Source: Ardenticatenia bacterium (lineage in GTDB: Bacteria > Chloroflexota > Anaerolineae > Aggregatilineales > Aggregatilineaceae). Taken from it: a stretch of DNA of 17,121 bases. The position numbers and the translations under genes were made by a program. This document shows, in pieces, positions 1 to 6,408 of the stretch. Every line of letters begins with the position of its first letter. Within the stretch, counting starts at the first letter, position 1. A model generated the notes under the pieces. That model did not search any database. It was not told the origin of the DNA and saw nothing but the letters and a program-made list of their open reading frames with translations. The DNA lies in contig JALSSH010000137.1 of assembly GCA_026984385.1 (NCBI GenBank), forward strand, positions 1 to 17,121. The letters are read 5' to 3'.

Positions 1-66
1 GCGCGGCTCGCGGGGGGTGCAGGGGGCGAAGCTCCCTGCTGGGGGCGCGGGGGCGAAGCCCTCGCA
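1..66 (-). repeat. Intergenic hairpin repeat, copy A (core)
   Basis: This GC-rich segment matches, nearly base for base, the plus-strand sequence from 6547 and the reverse complement of 4021-4082. It contains two small hairpins: GCAGGGGGC (19-27) with GCTCCCTGC (31-39) around a GAA loop, and CGGGGGC (48-54) with GCCCTCG (58-64), also around GAA, each with one G:T pair. It lies beyond the intrinsic terminator of dnaK, so it is not needed to end that transcript. The window edge may cut it. Confidence 0.8.
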
Positions 67-69
67 CCC

Positions 70-110
70 AAAAAACGCGCGGACACATGCTTTTGCACGT
101 GCCCGCGCGT
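70..110 (-). terminator. Intrinsic terminator of dnaK
   Basis: Read on the minus strand, a long stem is formed by 110-95 and 90-75 around an AAAA loop. Pairing runs 8 bp, one mismatch, 3 bp, one mismatch, 3 bp. It is followed directly by a run of six T (complement of 70-75). It begins 27 nt after the dnaK stop codon. The stem plus U-tract makes a standard factor-independent terminator and suggests that grpE-dnaK ends here, with no dnaJ in the same transcript. Confidence 0.85.
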
Positions 111-136
111 CGCGTTTACACTTCACACGGTGAGCT

Positions 137-2041
137 TTAGCTCTCGGTGAACTCGCCCTCGACCACGTCCTCATCGCTCGGCTGACCGGCAGCGGAGGCG
201 CTCCCGTCGTCGGCGGCAGCACCGCCCACGCCCGCACCGGCACTCTCGTACATGGCCGCGCCCACCTGCTGCAAAGCCAGCGCCAGGGCCTCGGTTTCGC
301 GCTTGATCGCGTCCATGTCGTCGCCTTCCAACGCCTTGCGCACTGCCTCGATCTTGCTCTCGATCTCGCTGCGTTGCGCTTCGGCGATCTTGTCGCCGTG
401 TTCGCGTAGCAGCTTTTCGGCGGTGAAGATTTGCGCGTCGGCCAAGTTGCGCGTTTCCACCTGCTGGCGACGGCGCTCGTCTTCGGCTTTGTGCTGTTCG
501 GCTTCGCGCACCATGCGCTGGATTTCTTCCTCGCTCAAACCACTGCTGGCCGTGATGGTGATCTTCTGCTCGCGGCCCGTCGCTTTGTCTTTGGCGCTGA
601 CGTTCAGGATGCCGTTGGCGTCAATATCAAACGTCACTTCAATTTGCGGCACGCCGCGCGGCGCCGGTGGGATGCCGTCCAGGATGAAGCGGCCCAGCGT
701 CTTGTTGTCCGCCGCCATCGGACGCTCGCCTTGCACGACGTGGATTTCCACTTGCGACTGGTTGTCGGTTGCCGTGCTGAAAATCTGGCTCTTGCGGGTC
801 GGGATGGTGGTGTTGCGCTCGATGATCGGCGTCGCCACGCCGCCCAACGTCTCAATCGAGAGCGTGAGCGGGGTCACATCCAGCAAGAGCACTTCCTTCA
901 CCTCGCCGCCGAGCACGCCGCCTTGGATAGCCGCACCGATGGCGACCACTTCGTCCGGATTGACGCTCTTATTCGGCTCTTTGCCGAAGAACTTCTTGAC
1001 CGCTTCTTGGATAGCGGGCATACGGGTCATGCCGCCCACCAAGAGCACTTCGTTGATGTCTCCGGCCTTCAGCCCGGCGTCGTCAAGCGCCTTCTTGCAC
1101 GGCTCGATGCTGCGGTCGATCAGGTCAGCGACCAGGCTTTCGAGCTTGGCGCGCGTCAAGGTCATGTTCAAATGCTTGGGGCCGCTGGCGTCCGCCGTGA
1201 TAAAGGGCAGATTGATCTCGGCCTGCATGGTGGTGGAAAGCTCTTTCTTGGCGTTTTCCGCCGCTTCCTTCAACCGTTGCAAGGCCTGGCGGTCTTGCCG
1301 CAAGTCAATCCCCTGCTCCTTCTTAAACTCGTCGGCGATCCAGTCGATGATGCGCTGGTCGAAGTCGTCGCCGCCGAGGAAGGTATCGCCGTTGGTCGAG
1401 CGCACCTCGATCAGGCCTTCGCTCACGTCCAGGATCGAGATATCGAACGTGCCGCCGCCCAAATCGTAGACGGCGATGGTCTCGTCCTTTTTCTTGTCAA
1501 TGCCGTAAGCCAGCGACGCCGCCGTCGGCTCGTTGATAATACGCTTCACGTCCAAACCGGCGATGCGGCCCGCGTCTTTGGTCGCTTGGCGTTGGCTGTC
1601 GGAAAAGTAAGCCGGAACGGTGATCACGGCTTCCTTCACTTCTTCGCCCAAATACGCTTCGGCGTCGGCCTTGATCTTTTGTAGGATCATGGCCGAAATT
1701 TCCGGCGGGCTATACGCTTTGCCGCCCATGTGGACGCGCACGTCGCCGTTAGGCGCAGCGCTGACCTTGTACGGCACAATTTCCAGCGCCTTTTGCACTT
1801 CCGGGTCGTCAAACTTGCGCCCCATGAAGCGCTTGATCGAAAAGATGGTGTTTTCGGGGTTCATCACCGCCTGCCGACGGGCCAGTTGCCCGACCAGGCG
1901 CTCCCCTTGTTTGTTGACCGCGACCACCGACGGGATCAGTCGCCCGCCTTCTGCCGACGGGATTACGGTTGGTTCGCCGCCTTCGATCACCGCGACAACC
2001 GAGTTGGTCGTCCCCAAGTCAATGCCGATAATCTTGCCCAT
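137..2041 (-). CDS. dnaK: Chaperone DnaK (Hsp70)
   Basis: This is the cytoplasmic ATP-dependent Hsp70 chaperone, which binds exposed hydrophobic peptides in cycles driven by ATP hydrolysis and by GrpE nucleotide exchange. The 634-residue protein has the normal bacterial length. Visible motifs are the phosphate loop IDLGTTNS (7-14), INEPTAAS (169-176), DLGGGTFDIS (193-202), VLLVGGMTRMP (about 332-342) and the interdomain linker VLLLDVTPLTL (384-394). A beta substrate-binding domain and helical lid follow, ending in the acidic DEDVVEGEF tail. I chose the ATG at 2041 over an upstream in-frame ATG at 2089 because GAGGTGA (2049-2055) lies 7 nt ahead of it and family proteins begin MGKIIGID. grpE is 87 nt upstream on the same strand. 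No dnaJ follows within the window. Confidence 0.98.
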   Translation of the reverse strand: MGKIIGIDLGTTNSVVAVIEGGEPTVIPSAEGGRLIPSVVAVNKQGERLVGQLARRQAVMNPENTIFSIKRFMGRKFDDPEVQKALEIVPYKVSAAPNGDVRVHMGGKAYSPPEISAMILQKIKADAEAYLGEEVKEAVITVPAYFSDSQRQATKDAGRIAGLDVKRIINEPTAASLAYGIDKKKDETIAVYDLGGGTFDISILDVSEGLIEVRSTNGDTFLGGDDFDQRIIDWIADEFKKEQGIDLRQDRQALQRLKEAAENAKKELSTTMQAEINLPFITADASGPKHLNMTLTRAKLESLVADLIDRSIEPCKKALDDAGLKAGDINEVLLVGGMTRMPAIQEAVKKFFGKEPNKSVNPDEVVAIGAAIQGGVLGGEVKEVLLLDVTPLTLSIETLGGVATPIIERNTTIPTRKSQIFSTATDNQSQVEIHVVQGERPMAADNKTLGRFILDGIPPAPRGVPQIEVTFDIDANGILNVSAKDKATGREQKITITASSGLSEEEIQRMVREAEQHKAEDERRRQQVETRNLADAQIFTAEKLLREHGDKIAEAQRSEIESKIEAVRKALEGDDMDAIKRETEALALALQQVGAAMYESAGAGVGGAAADDGSASAAGQPSDEDVVEGEFTES

Positions 2042-2088
2042 GTGTCTCTCACCTCGCCTTGCTTGATGATATGTGATGATTGCTTGCA

Positions 2089-2108
2089 AACGCGCACGTG
2101 TGCGCGTT
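2089..2108 (-). other. Stem-loop between grpE and dnaK
   Basis: A perfect inverted repeat, AACGCGCA and TGCGCGTT, encloses a 4-nt loop. It starts 20 nt after the grpE stop and ends about 47 nt before the dnaK start. Only a short T run follows it on the minus strand, so it is a weak terminator at best. It could be an mRNA processing or stability element that sets the GrpE:DnaK ratio. The structure is seen; the role is inferred. Confidence 0.5.
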
Positions 2109-2128
2109 GAAATGTCTCTGGTTTACGT

Positions 2129-2785
2129 TTACTCAGCCACCCGCACCAGCGCCGGACGCAAAACGCGCTCGCCGAGCATATAGCCGCGTTGGAGCACCTC
2201 GGTGACCGTGCCGCTTTCCGCCTCGGAGTTTGTCTCCATGCCAACCGCCTCGTGATAGGTCGGGTCAAACGGTTTGCCGACGGCCTCAATTTCGCTCACG
2301 CCCGCGTCTTGCAAAAAGCGCTCCAGCTTGCGCAAAATCAGCGCCACGCCCTCGTACCACTCGTTATGTTGGTCTTCGGGCACGGCGTCCATCGCGCGGT
2401 AAAAGTCGTCCAGCACGGGCAACAGCTTGAGCAGCAATTGCGCTTCGGCCACTTTGGTTTGGTCGGCGCGCTCGCGCTCGACACGGCGTTTATAGTTTTG
2501 GAAGGCGGCCCGTTCGCGCTGGAGACTGTCCAAATATTCCGCTGCGCGGGCTTCGGCTTGTTCTAAGCGTGCAGACACGTTGTCTTCTGCGGCCTCCTTT
2601 GTCGTCGTCTCGGTCACTGCGCTCGGAGCCGCCTCCGCAGCGGTTTGGCCGTCACCGTTTGGCGGTGTTGCTTGTTGGGCTTCGGCCTGAGCTGTCGCTT
2701 CCGCCTCGTGGGTGTCGTGTGCGTCGTCTTTGGGCGGGGCGGCATGAGATTTCTTCGCTTTGGAGTGCGTCTTTTTGGCGCTCAC
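2129..2785 (-). CDS. grpE: Nucleotide exchange factor GrpE
   Basis: GrpE is the dimeric cytoplasmic co-chaperone that releases ADP from DnaK. The 218-residue product has the family layout: a disordered, charged, Ala/Gln/Glu-rich N-terminus (1 to about 65), a long helical coiled-coil region (about 68-130, from RLEQAEARAAEYLDSLQRER), and a C-terminal beta domain with the GrpE signature (about 160-218, PFDPTYHEAVGM through RGYMLGERVLRPALVRV). The start is a GTG at 2785, supported by GGAGG at 2795-2799 with 9-nt spacing; no nearby ATG fits better. dnaK follows on the same strand, so the two are probably cotranscribed. An inverted repeat at 2841-2868 lies in the upstream control region. Confidence 0.96.
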   Translation of the reverse strand: MSAKKTHSKAKKSHAAPPKDDAHDTHEAEATAQAEAQQATPPNGDGQTAAEAAPSAVTETTTKEAAEDNVSARLEQAEARAAEYLDSLQRERAAFQNYKRRVERERADQTKVAEAQLLLKLLPVLDDFYRAMDAVPEDQHNEWYEGVALILRKLERFLQDAGVSEIEAVGKPFDPTYHEAVGMETNSEAESGTVTEVLQRGYMLGERVLRPALVRVAE

Positions 2786-2840
2786 TACCTTTTGCCTCCG
2801 AAAGTTTGCAGGGTATCTGGTGACCTTAGCGCCTGTAGTG

Positions 2841-2868
2841 TAGCGAATGAGTCATAGAAATTCGTTAG
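2841..2868 (-). promoter_or_regulatory. Inverted repeat upstream of grpE, candidate operator
   Basis: TAGCGAAT and ATTCGTTA form 8-bp arms with one mismatch around an 11-nt spacer, 56-83 nt upstream of the grpE GTG. The geometry is like a dimeric repressor site, but the sequence is not the CIRCE element (TTAGCACTC-N9-GAGTGCTAA). A heat-shock regulator is a reasonable guess given the neighbouring chaperone genes. I could not place a convincing -35/-10 pair for grpE around it. Confidence 0.35.
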
Positions 2869-2950
2869 CAAAGCGCAGGAATCTTGTAGATTAGTTCCCA
2901 AACGGCTTCCGCGCGGGGGCAAAGCATGGTTCGCACCTCCGCACGTCAAA

Positions 2951-2980
2951 TTTTCAGATGAAGGCCAATGCTGTTAGGAT
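2951..2980 (+). promoter_or_regulatory. Candidate promoter of the TPR gene
   Basis: TTTTCA (2951-2956) and TAGGAT (2975-2980) are separated by 18 nt, and TG at 2972-2973 gives an extended -10. Each hexamer matches four of six consensus bases. The predicted start near 2987 would put the inverted repeat at 3000-3018 inside the 5' leader of the gene starting at 3041. Confidence 0.4.
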
Positions 2981-2999
2981 CGGGACAGACCGAACGACG

Positions 3000-3018
3000 C
3001 GCGCAAACACTTTGCGCG
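3000..3018 (+). promoter_or_regulatory. Perfect inverted repeat in the TPR gene leader
   Basis: CGCGCAAA and TTTGCGCG pair perfectly around a 3-nt loop (CAC), ending 22 nt before the start codon of the TPR gene. It could act as an operator at DNA level or as a hairpin just ahead of the ribosome binding site. It is unlike the GC-only hairpins of the intergenic arrays. Confidence 0.4.
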
Positions 3019-3040
3019 GCTCAGACACAGGATACATACT

Positions 3041-3991
3041 ATGCCAAGTACACCATCCACGCCACCAATCCACTCAAACGGAAACGGGGACGACTTCCCG
3101 AGTTGGTGGGAACAACTCAGCGGCCTGTTAGAAGTCGCCGATCTGACCAACGCGGCCATCCGCCGCAAGCTGGACGCAACCGCCGCCCAAGCCAACAATT
3201 ACGGCTTGCAACTGATCGCGGACTGGCAATATGCGCACGCGCTGCCGGTGCTCACTGCCGCGATTGAGGCTTGGGCACGGCTGGGGCAGATCGCGGGGCT
3301 GGTCAACGCGCGCAATTTGCGCGGCGCGGCCTATCGGCATCTGGGCGAGCACGCCGCCGCGCTGGACGATTACAGCGCGGCACAGCGCCTGGCCGACGCA
3401 CGCGAGTTGATCAGCGCGGCGATTCATGCGCGGTGCGGGTTGGCCGCCGCCTATCTGGATATGGAAGCGCACGGGCAAGCCGAAGCGCCGCTCGCAGAGG
3501 CGCAAAAGCTCGCCGAAGGGCAAGGCGATCCGCCCGACGCGGCGCACGTACACTACTGGCAAGGGCGCTTGGCCGAAGCGCGCAAAGACTGGCTGCCCGC
3601 TCAGCGCGCCTATCAAGAAGCGGTGGACATTTGGCACGCCGTGCCCGCCCCTGCCGAAGAAACCGAGGCCAAAGCGGGCATGATGCGCACGCTGTTGGCA
3701 CAAGGCTACGCGGTCGAGGCGTACACAATGGCGCAGCAAGTTTTGCGGCATCTGGCGGAAAACGGCCCCCGTCGTTTAGAAGACCCGTTGCGGGTGTATT
3801 GGGACGTGTACCGCGTGTTGCACATGGCGCGGGAAGAAGAGGAGGCGCGGGAGATGTTGCGCGCGGCCTATACGTTGATGGTGCGGCAGATGGACGGGCT
3901 GGAAACGCCCGAGCAGCGCGAGCGCTTCCGCGAGCGCGTGCCGTTGCACCGCGAGATCGCGGAGACGTGGCAGAAGCTGGTGAGCGAGTAA
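3041..3991 (+). CDS. TPR-repeat protein, function unknown
   Basis: The 316-residue protein has no signal peptide or membrane segment and is probably cytoplasmic. After a Pro/Ser/Asn-rich N-terminus (1-18), helical tetratricopeptide-like pairs follow at about 58-82, 88-120 (RNLRGAAYRHLGEHAAALDDY), 124-160, 168-200 and further to about 290. The ending is charged (EQRERFRERVPLHREIAETW). TPR arrays bind partner proteins; nothing here identifies the partner. The ATG at 3041 has a weak AGGA (3029-3032) 8 nt upstream. The gene is divergent from grpE and convergent with cysE, so it appears monocistronic. A link to the chaperone genes is possible only by position. Confidence 0.85.
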   Translation: MPSTPSTPPIHSNGNGDDFPSWWEQLSGLLEVADLTNAAIRRKLDATAAQANNYGLQLIADWQYAHALPVLTAAIEAWARLGQIAGLVNARNLRGAAYRHLGEHAAALDDYSAAQRLADARELISAAIHARCGLAAAYLDMEAHGQAEAPLAEAQKLAEGQGDPPDAAHVHYWQGRLAEARKDWLPAQRAYQEAVDIWHAVPAPAEETEAKAGMMRTLLAQGYAVEAYTMAQQVLRHLAENGPRRLEDPLRVYWDVYRVLHMAREEEEAREMLRAAYTLMVRQMDGLETPEQRERFRERVPLHREIAETWQKLVSE

Positions 3992-4018
3992 AAGGGGGGC
4001 GAGGGCGCGTGATGCGGG

Positions 4019-4281
4019 CGGGGGCGTTGCCCCCGCGCCCCCAGCAGGGAGCTTTGCCCCCTGCACCCCCCGCGAGCCGCGCTCCGCGCGCCTCGCGGCG
4101 CTGGCGCTCGCCGGACGGAGTGAATGTTTGCGGTGATCGCGCAGTGGGCGCGCCGCCAGGGCCTGGCTTTCGCCGACCGCCCACGCCCATACGCCCTCCG
4201 GGCCGCGTCAACGCGCAGCGTTGATGCGGCGGGGTCAAGGGGTGCTCGCACCCCTTGCGGGGTGTGGGGCAGCGCCCCACA
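4019..4281 (+). repeat. Intergenic hairpin array, copy C
   Basis: This 3992-4308 gap between the convergent TPR and cysE genes holds no ORF I can support. It holds the conserved core: CGGGGGC/GCCCCCG (4019-4035) and GCAGGGAGC/GCCCCCTGC (4044-4064, one A:C mismatch), then GAGCCGCGC to 4082. A second shared block (about 4127-4178) has halves that recur near 6474-6503 and, in reverse, near 12614-12655. Three more hairpins follow: GCGTCAACGC/GCGTTGATGC (4205-4227), CAAGGGGTG/CACCCCTTG (4236-4257, CTCG loop) and TGTGGGGC/GCCCCACA (4263-4281, AGC loop). No U-tract follows any of them. Confidence 0.8.
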
Positions 4282-4308
4282 GCACACCCACAGATACCGC
4301 CCCGACGC

Positions 4309-5046
4309 TCAGATCACGTAATCCGGCGCGTAGAGCGTCTCCTCTTCCTCTGCGTGATGTCCGTTGCCATTGCCGTTGCCGTTGGCGGATGTTGCAGAGG
4401 CCGCCGAGCGATGGATCGCCCGTTCGACTTCGTCCAGCCGATCCAAGATACGGTCCAGCCGTGCAGTGACCACGTCCGGCAGCACGTTATGGGCCAGGTC
4501 GCGTCCGGGTTCGGGCGCGGGAGCGCGCCGCTTGATCGGCTTGCCCGGGATGCCCACGACGACGCTCTCGGGCGGCACATCTTTGACCACAACAGCGTTA
4601 GCGCCGATGCGCGAATTTTTCCCCACAGTGATCGCTCCTAAGACTTTGGCGCCGGCGCCGATAACGACGCCGTCTTCGATGGTGGGATGGCGTTTGCCGT
4701 GTTGCAAGCTGACCCCGCCGAGTGTCACGCCGTGATAGAGCGTCACGTCCGCGCCGATCTCGGTGGTTTCGCCGATCACCACACCCATCCCGTGATCAAT
4801 GAAAAAACGCGGCCCGATCTGCGCGCCCGGGTGGATTTCGATGCCGGTCAGCCAGCGCGCAAGTTGCGAAAGCCAACGAGCCAACAAACGTAACCGCCAG
4901 CGCCAAAACCGATGCGCCACGCGATGCCACCAAATGGCATGCAAGCCGGAATAGGCGGTGAGCACCTCCAGCGCGTTGTGTGCCGCCGGATCGCGTTCCA
5001 GGGCGGAGGCAACATCTTCGCGGATGGTACGGATCAGGCCCAGCAT
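4309..5046 (-). CDS. cysE: Serine O-acetyltransferase CysE
   Basis: CysE transfers acetyl from acetyl-CoA to L-serine, giving O-acetylserine for CysK. The 245-residue protein has an N-terminal helical part (1 to about 68) and a left-handed beta-helix of hexapeptide repeats (about 70-170). Catalytic signatures are visible: IDHGMGVVIGET with Asp84-His85, and GKRHPTIEDGVVIGAGAKV with His120. An NGNGNGNG linker (222-229), an acidic stretch and the C-terminus APDYVI follow; a C-terminal Ile is the residue that enters the CysK active site in cysteine synthase complexes. The start at 5046 is supported by AGGAGGT (5051-5057); the longer frame to 5184 would overlap cysK. It lies 17 nt after the cysK stop and is surely cotranscribed with it. 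Confidence 0.96.
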   Translation of the reverse strand: MLGLIRTIREDVASALERDPAAHNALEVLTAYSGLHAIWWHRVAHRFWRWRLRLLARWLSQLARWLTGIEIHPGAQIGPRFFIDHGMGVVIGETTEIGADVTLYHGVTLGGVSLQHGKRHPTIEDGVVIGAGAKVLGAITVGKNSRIGANAVVVKDVPPESVVVGIPGKPIKRRAPAPEPGRDLAHNVLPDVVTARLDRILDRLDEVERAIHRSAASATSANGNGNGNGHHAEEEETLYAPDYVI

Positions 5047-5063
5047 AATGACCTCCTGCGATC

Positions 5064-6014
5064 TCAGTCGTTCAAATCCGCGTAGAGCGCGGTCGAAAAA
5101 TAGCGTTCGCCCCAAGAGGGAATGATGACCACGATGGTTTTGCCCGCGTTTTCGGGGCGAACCGCCACTTGCAACGCGGCCCACGTCGCCGCGCCGGAGG
5201 AGATGCCGACCAGCAAACCTTCTTCGCGGGCCATACGGCGCGCCGTCTCGAAGGCGTCGTCGCCCGTCACACGGACGATCTCGTCGTAGATGGCCGTGTT
5301 GAGCACTTGCGGCACAAAGCCCGCGCCGATGCCCTGGATGGGGTGCGGGCCTTTTTCCCCGCCGCTGAGCACGGGCGAGTCCGCAGGCTCAACCGCGACC
5401 ACCTGCACAGACGGTTTGCGCGCCTTGAGCACCTCGCCCACGCCGGTGATCGTGCCGCCTGTGCCGATCCCCGCCACGAAAATATCCACCTGCCCCGCCG
5501 TGTCGCGCCAGATTTCCTCGGCGGTGGTGCGGCGGTGCACTTCGGGGTTGGCAGGGTTGCGGAACTGTTGGGGCATGAAGGCGTTTTCGTGTTCGGCCAC
5601 GATACGCTCAGCTTCGGCGATCGCGGCGGCCATCCCGCCCTCGGCGGGCGTGAGCACCAGCTCCGCACCGAACGCGCGCAGCAATTTGCGGCGCTCGCGG
5701 CTGACCGATTCCGGCATGGTGACAACCAGACGATAGCCACGCTGGGCGCAGACCATCGCCAAGCCGATGCCGGTGTTGCCGCTGGTCGGCTCGACGATCA
5801 GCGTTTCGGGCGTGATCTGGCCCGCTTGTTCGCCCGCTTCGACCATCGCCAGCGCGATACGGTCCTTGACGCTGCGGGCGGGGTTGTCGTACTCAAGTTT
5901 GGCGAGCACGGTGGCCCCCGCGCCCTCGGTGATGCGATTGAGCCGCACAAGCGGCGTGTTGCCGATAAGTTGGGTGACGTTTTCGGCGATGCGCGGTTTT
6001 TGTGTAACGGCCAT
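5064..6014 (-). CDS. cysK: Cysteine synthase (O-acetylserine sulfhydrylase) CysK
   Basis: This PLP enzyme makes L-cysteine from O-acetylserine and sulfide in the cytoplasm. The 316-residue fold-type II protein shows the Schiff-base lysine in NPARSVKDR (Lys50), the substrate loop TSGNTG (77-82), the phosphate-binding GTGGT (184-188), SSGAA (272-276), and PSWGERYFST with Ser300 near the PLP ring nitrogen. The more usual NP(G/A)(G/S)SVKDR motif has an Arg insert-like variant here (NPARS). It lacks the C-terminal regulatory domain of cystathionine beta-synthase. The start at 6014 has AAGGAG (6024-6029) 9 nt upstream. It is the first gene of the cysK-cysE operon, about 62 nt downstream of a leader terminator, which points to attenuation control. 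Confidence 0.97.
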   Translation of the reverse strand: MAVTQKPRIAENVTQLIGNTPLVRLNRITEGAGATVLAKLEYDNPARSVKDRIALAMVEAGEQAGQITPETLIVEPTSGNTGIGLAMVCAQRGYRLVVTMPESVSRERRKLLRAFGAELVLTPAEGGMAAAIAEAERIVAEHENAFMPQQFRNPANPEVHRRTTAEEIWRDTAGQVDIFVAGIGTGGTITGVGEVLKARKPSVQVVAVEPADSPVLSGGEKGPHPIQGIGAGFVPQVLNTAIYDEIVRVTGDDAFETARRMAREEGLLVGISSGAATWAALQVAVRPENAGKTIVVIIPSWGERYFSTALYADLND

Positions 6015-6076
6015 GATGCAAAGCTCCTTCGGGTGATGGTCAAGTGGGTGACGGGATGCGCTCCAGGCAAAAGAAA

Positions 6077-6105
6077 ATCGGCCACGCTTGGGTTGCGTGG
6101 CCGAT
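6077..6105 (-). terminator. Attenuator terminator in the cysK leader
   Basis: On the minus strand, ATCGGCCACGC (6105-6095) pairs perfectly over 11 bp with GCGTGGCCGAT (6087-6077) around a 7-nt loop, and TTTTCTTTT follows. This strong intrinsic terminator lies between the cysK promoter and the cysK start, 62 nt before the ATG, and 30 nt after the leader ORF stop. Transcription reaching it must read through for cysK-cysE to be expressed. Confidence 0.85.
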
Positions 6106-6135
6106 TGCTCAAACGCCCTATTCGTTACTCAGGCA

Positions 6136-6225
6136 CTATCCATCCACAGCCCCACACCACAAGCGTTGTGTCGCTCGCACACACAAACAAGAACACACGC
6201 ACAGCCCTTGGATTGGGGTCAACAT
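6136..6225 (-). CDS. Cys-rich leader peptide of the cysK-cysE operon
   Basis: A 29-codon ORF (ATG at 6225, TAG ending at 6136) lies in the transcribed leader of cysK. It begins MLTPIQGL and continues CVCSCLCV; Cys codons are at positions 9, 11, 13, 15 and 24, so 5 of 29 residues are Cys, against a rarity of Cys in the other proteins here. GAGGAG (6238-6243) lies 12 nt upstream, a slightly long but usable spacing. A terminator follows the stop by 30 nt. By analogy with trp/his-type leader peptides, ribosome stalling at Cys codons when Cys-tRNA is scarce would prevent terminator formation. The ORF is seen directly; its translation and role are inferred. It could instead be a chance ORF, but composition, position and terminator agree. 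Confidence 0.75.
   Translation of the reverse strand: MLTPIQGLCVCSCLCVRATQRLWCGAVDG
6144..6154 (-). promoter_or_regulatory. Candidate antiterminator segment in the leader ORF
   Basis: On the minus strand, TGGGGCTGTGG (leader codons 23-27) can pair with CCACGCAACCCA (6100-6089), the terminator's 5' arm and loop: TGGG with CCCA, and TGTGG with CCACG (one G:U), leaving a small internal loop. A ribosome stalled at codons 9-15 leaves this segment free; a ribosome at the stop codon covers it. This gives the expected switch logic, by hand-folding only. Confidence 0.45.
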
Positions 6226-6277
6226 GGAAAGCCTAAGCTCCTCAGCGTTGATTGATGTTTTTTCCTCAACTGCCCTT

Positions 6278-6307
6278 ATTATAAGCACGAGCCGCTGCAT
6301 TTGGCAA
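6278..6307 (-). promoter_or_regulatory. Promoter of the cysK-cysE operon
   Basis: On the minus strand, TTGCCA (6307-6302, five of six consensus) and a perfect TATAAT (6283-6278) are spaced by 18 nt. The predicted start near 6271 gives a leader of about 256 nt before cysK, enough for the leader ORF and terminator. This is the best sigma-70-type promoter in the window. Confidence 0.8.
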
Positions 6308-6408
6308 ATTTGTTGTGGGGCGCTGCGAGCGGCAAGAGCAGGGGAACTTGAGCGGTCGGGGAACGTGCGCTGCTATGGAGCGTTCGCCGTCGGGAGGGCG
6401 CGCCGCCC

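Noticed and set aside
252..1684. Long plus-strand ORFs antisense to dnaK (252-1469 and 431-1684)
   Set aside because: They lie wholly over a certain dnaK gene; their proteins are low-complexity Ser/Arg or His/Arg/Asp-rich and resemble no family. High GC keeps these frames open.
2786..3040. CIRCE (HrcA) site upstream of grpE
   Set aside because: No TTAGCACTC or GAGTGCTAA arm is present; only the different dyad at 2841-2868.
3271..4280. ORFs across the hairpin array and TPR gene (3271-4224 plus, 3411-4280 minus)
   Set aside because: Arg/Ala/Gly/Pro-rich shadow frames that run from the real TPR gene into repeat DNA.
5047..5184. N-terminal extension of cysE to 5184
   Set aside because: It would overlap the cysK coding end by about 120 nt; a strong AGGAGGT lies just before the ATG at 5046.
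6015..6271. T-box or SAM riboswitch in the cysK leader
   Set aside because: I searched by eye for the T-box sequence and the SAM-I core and found neither; the Cys-rich ORF explains the terminator better.
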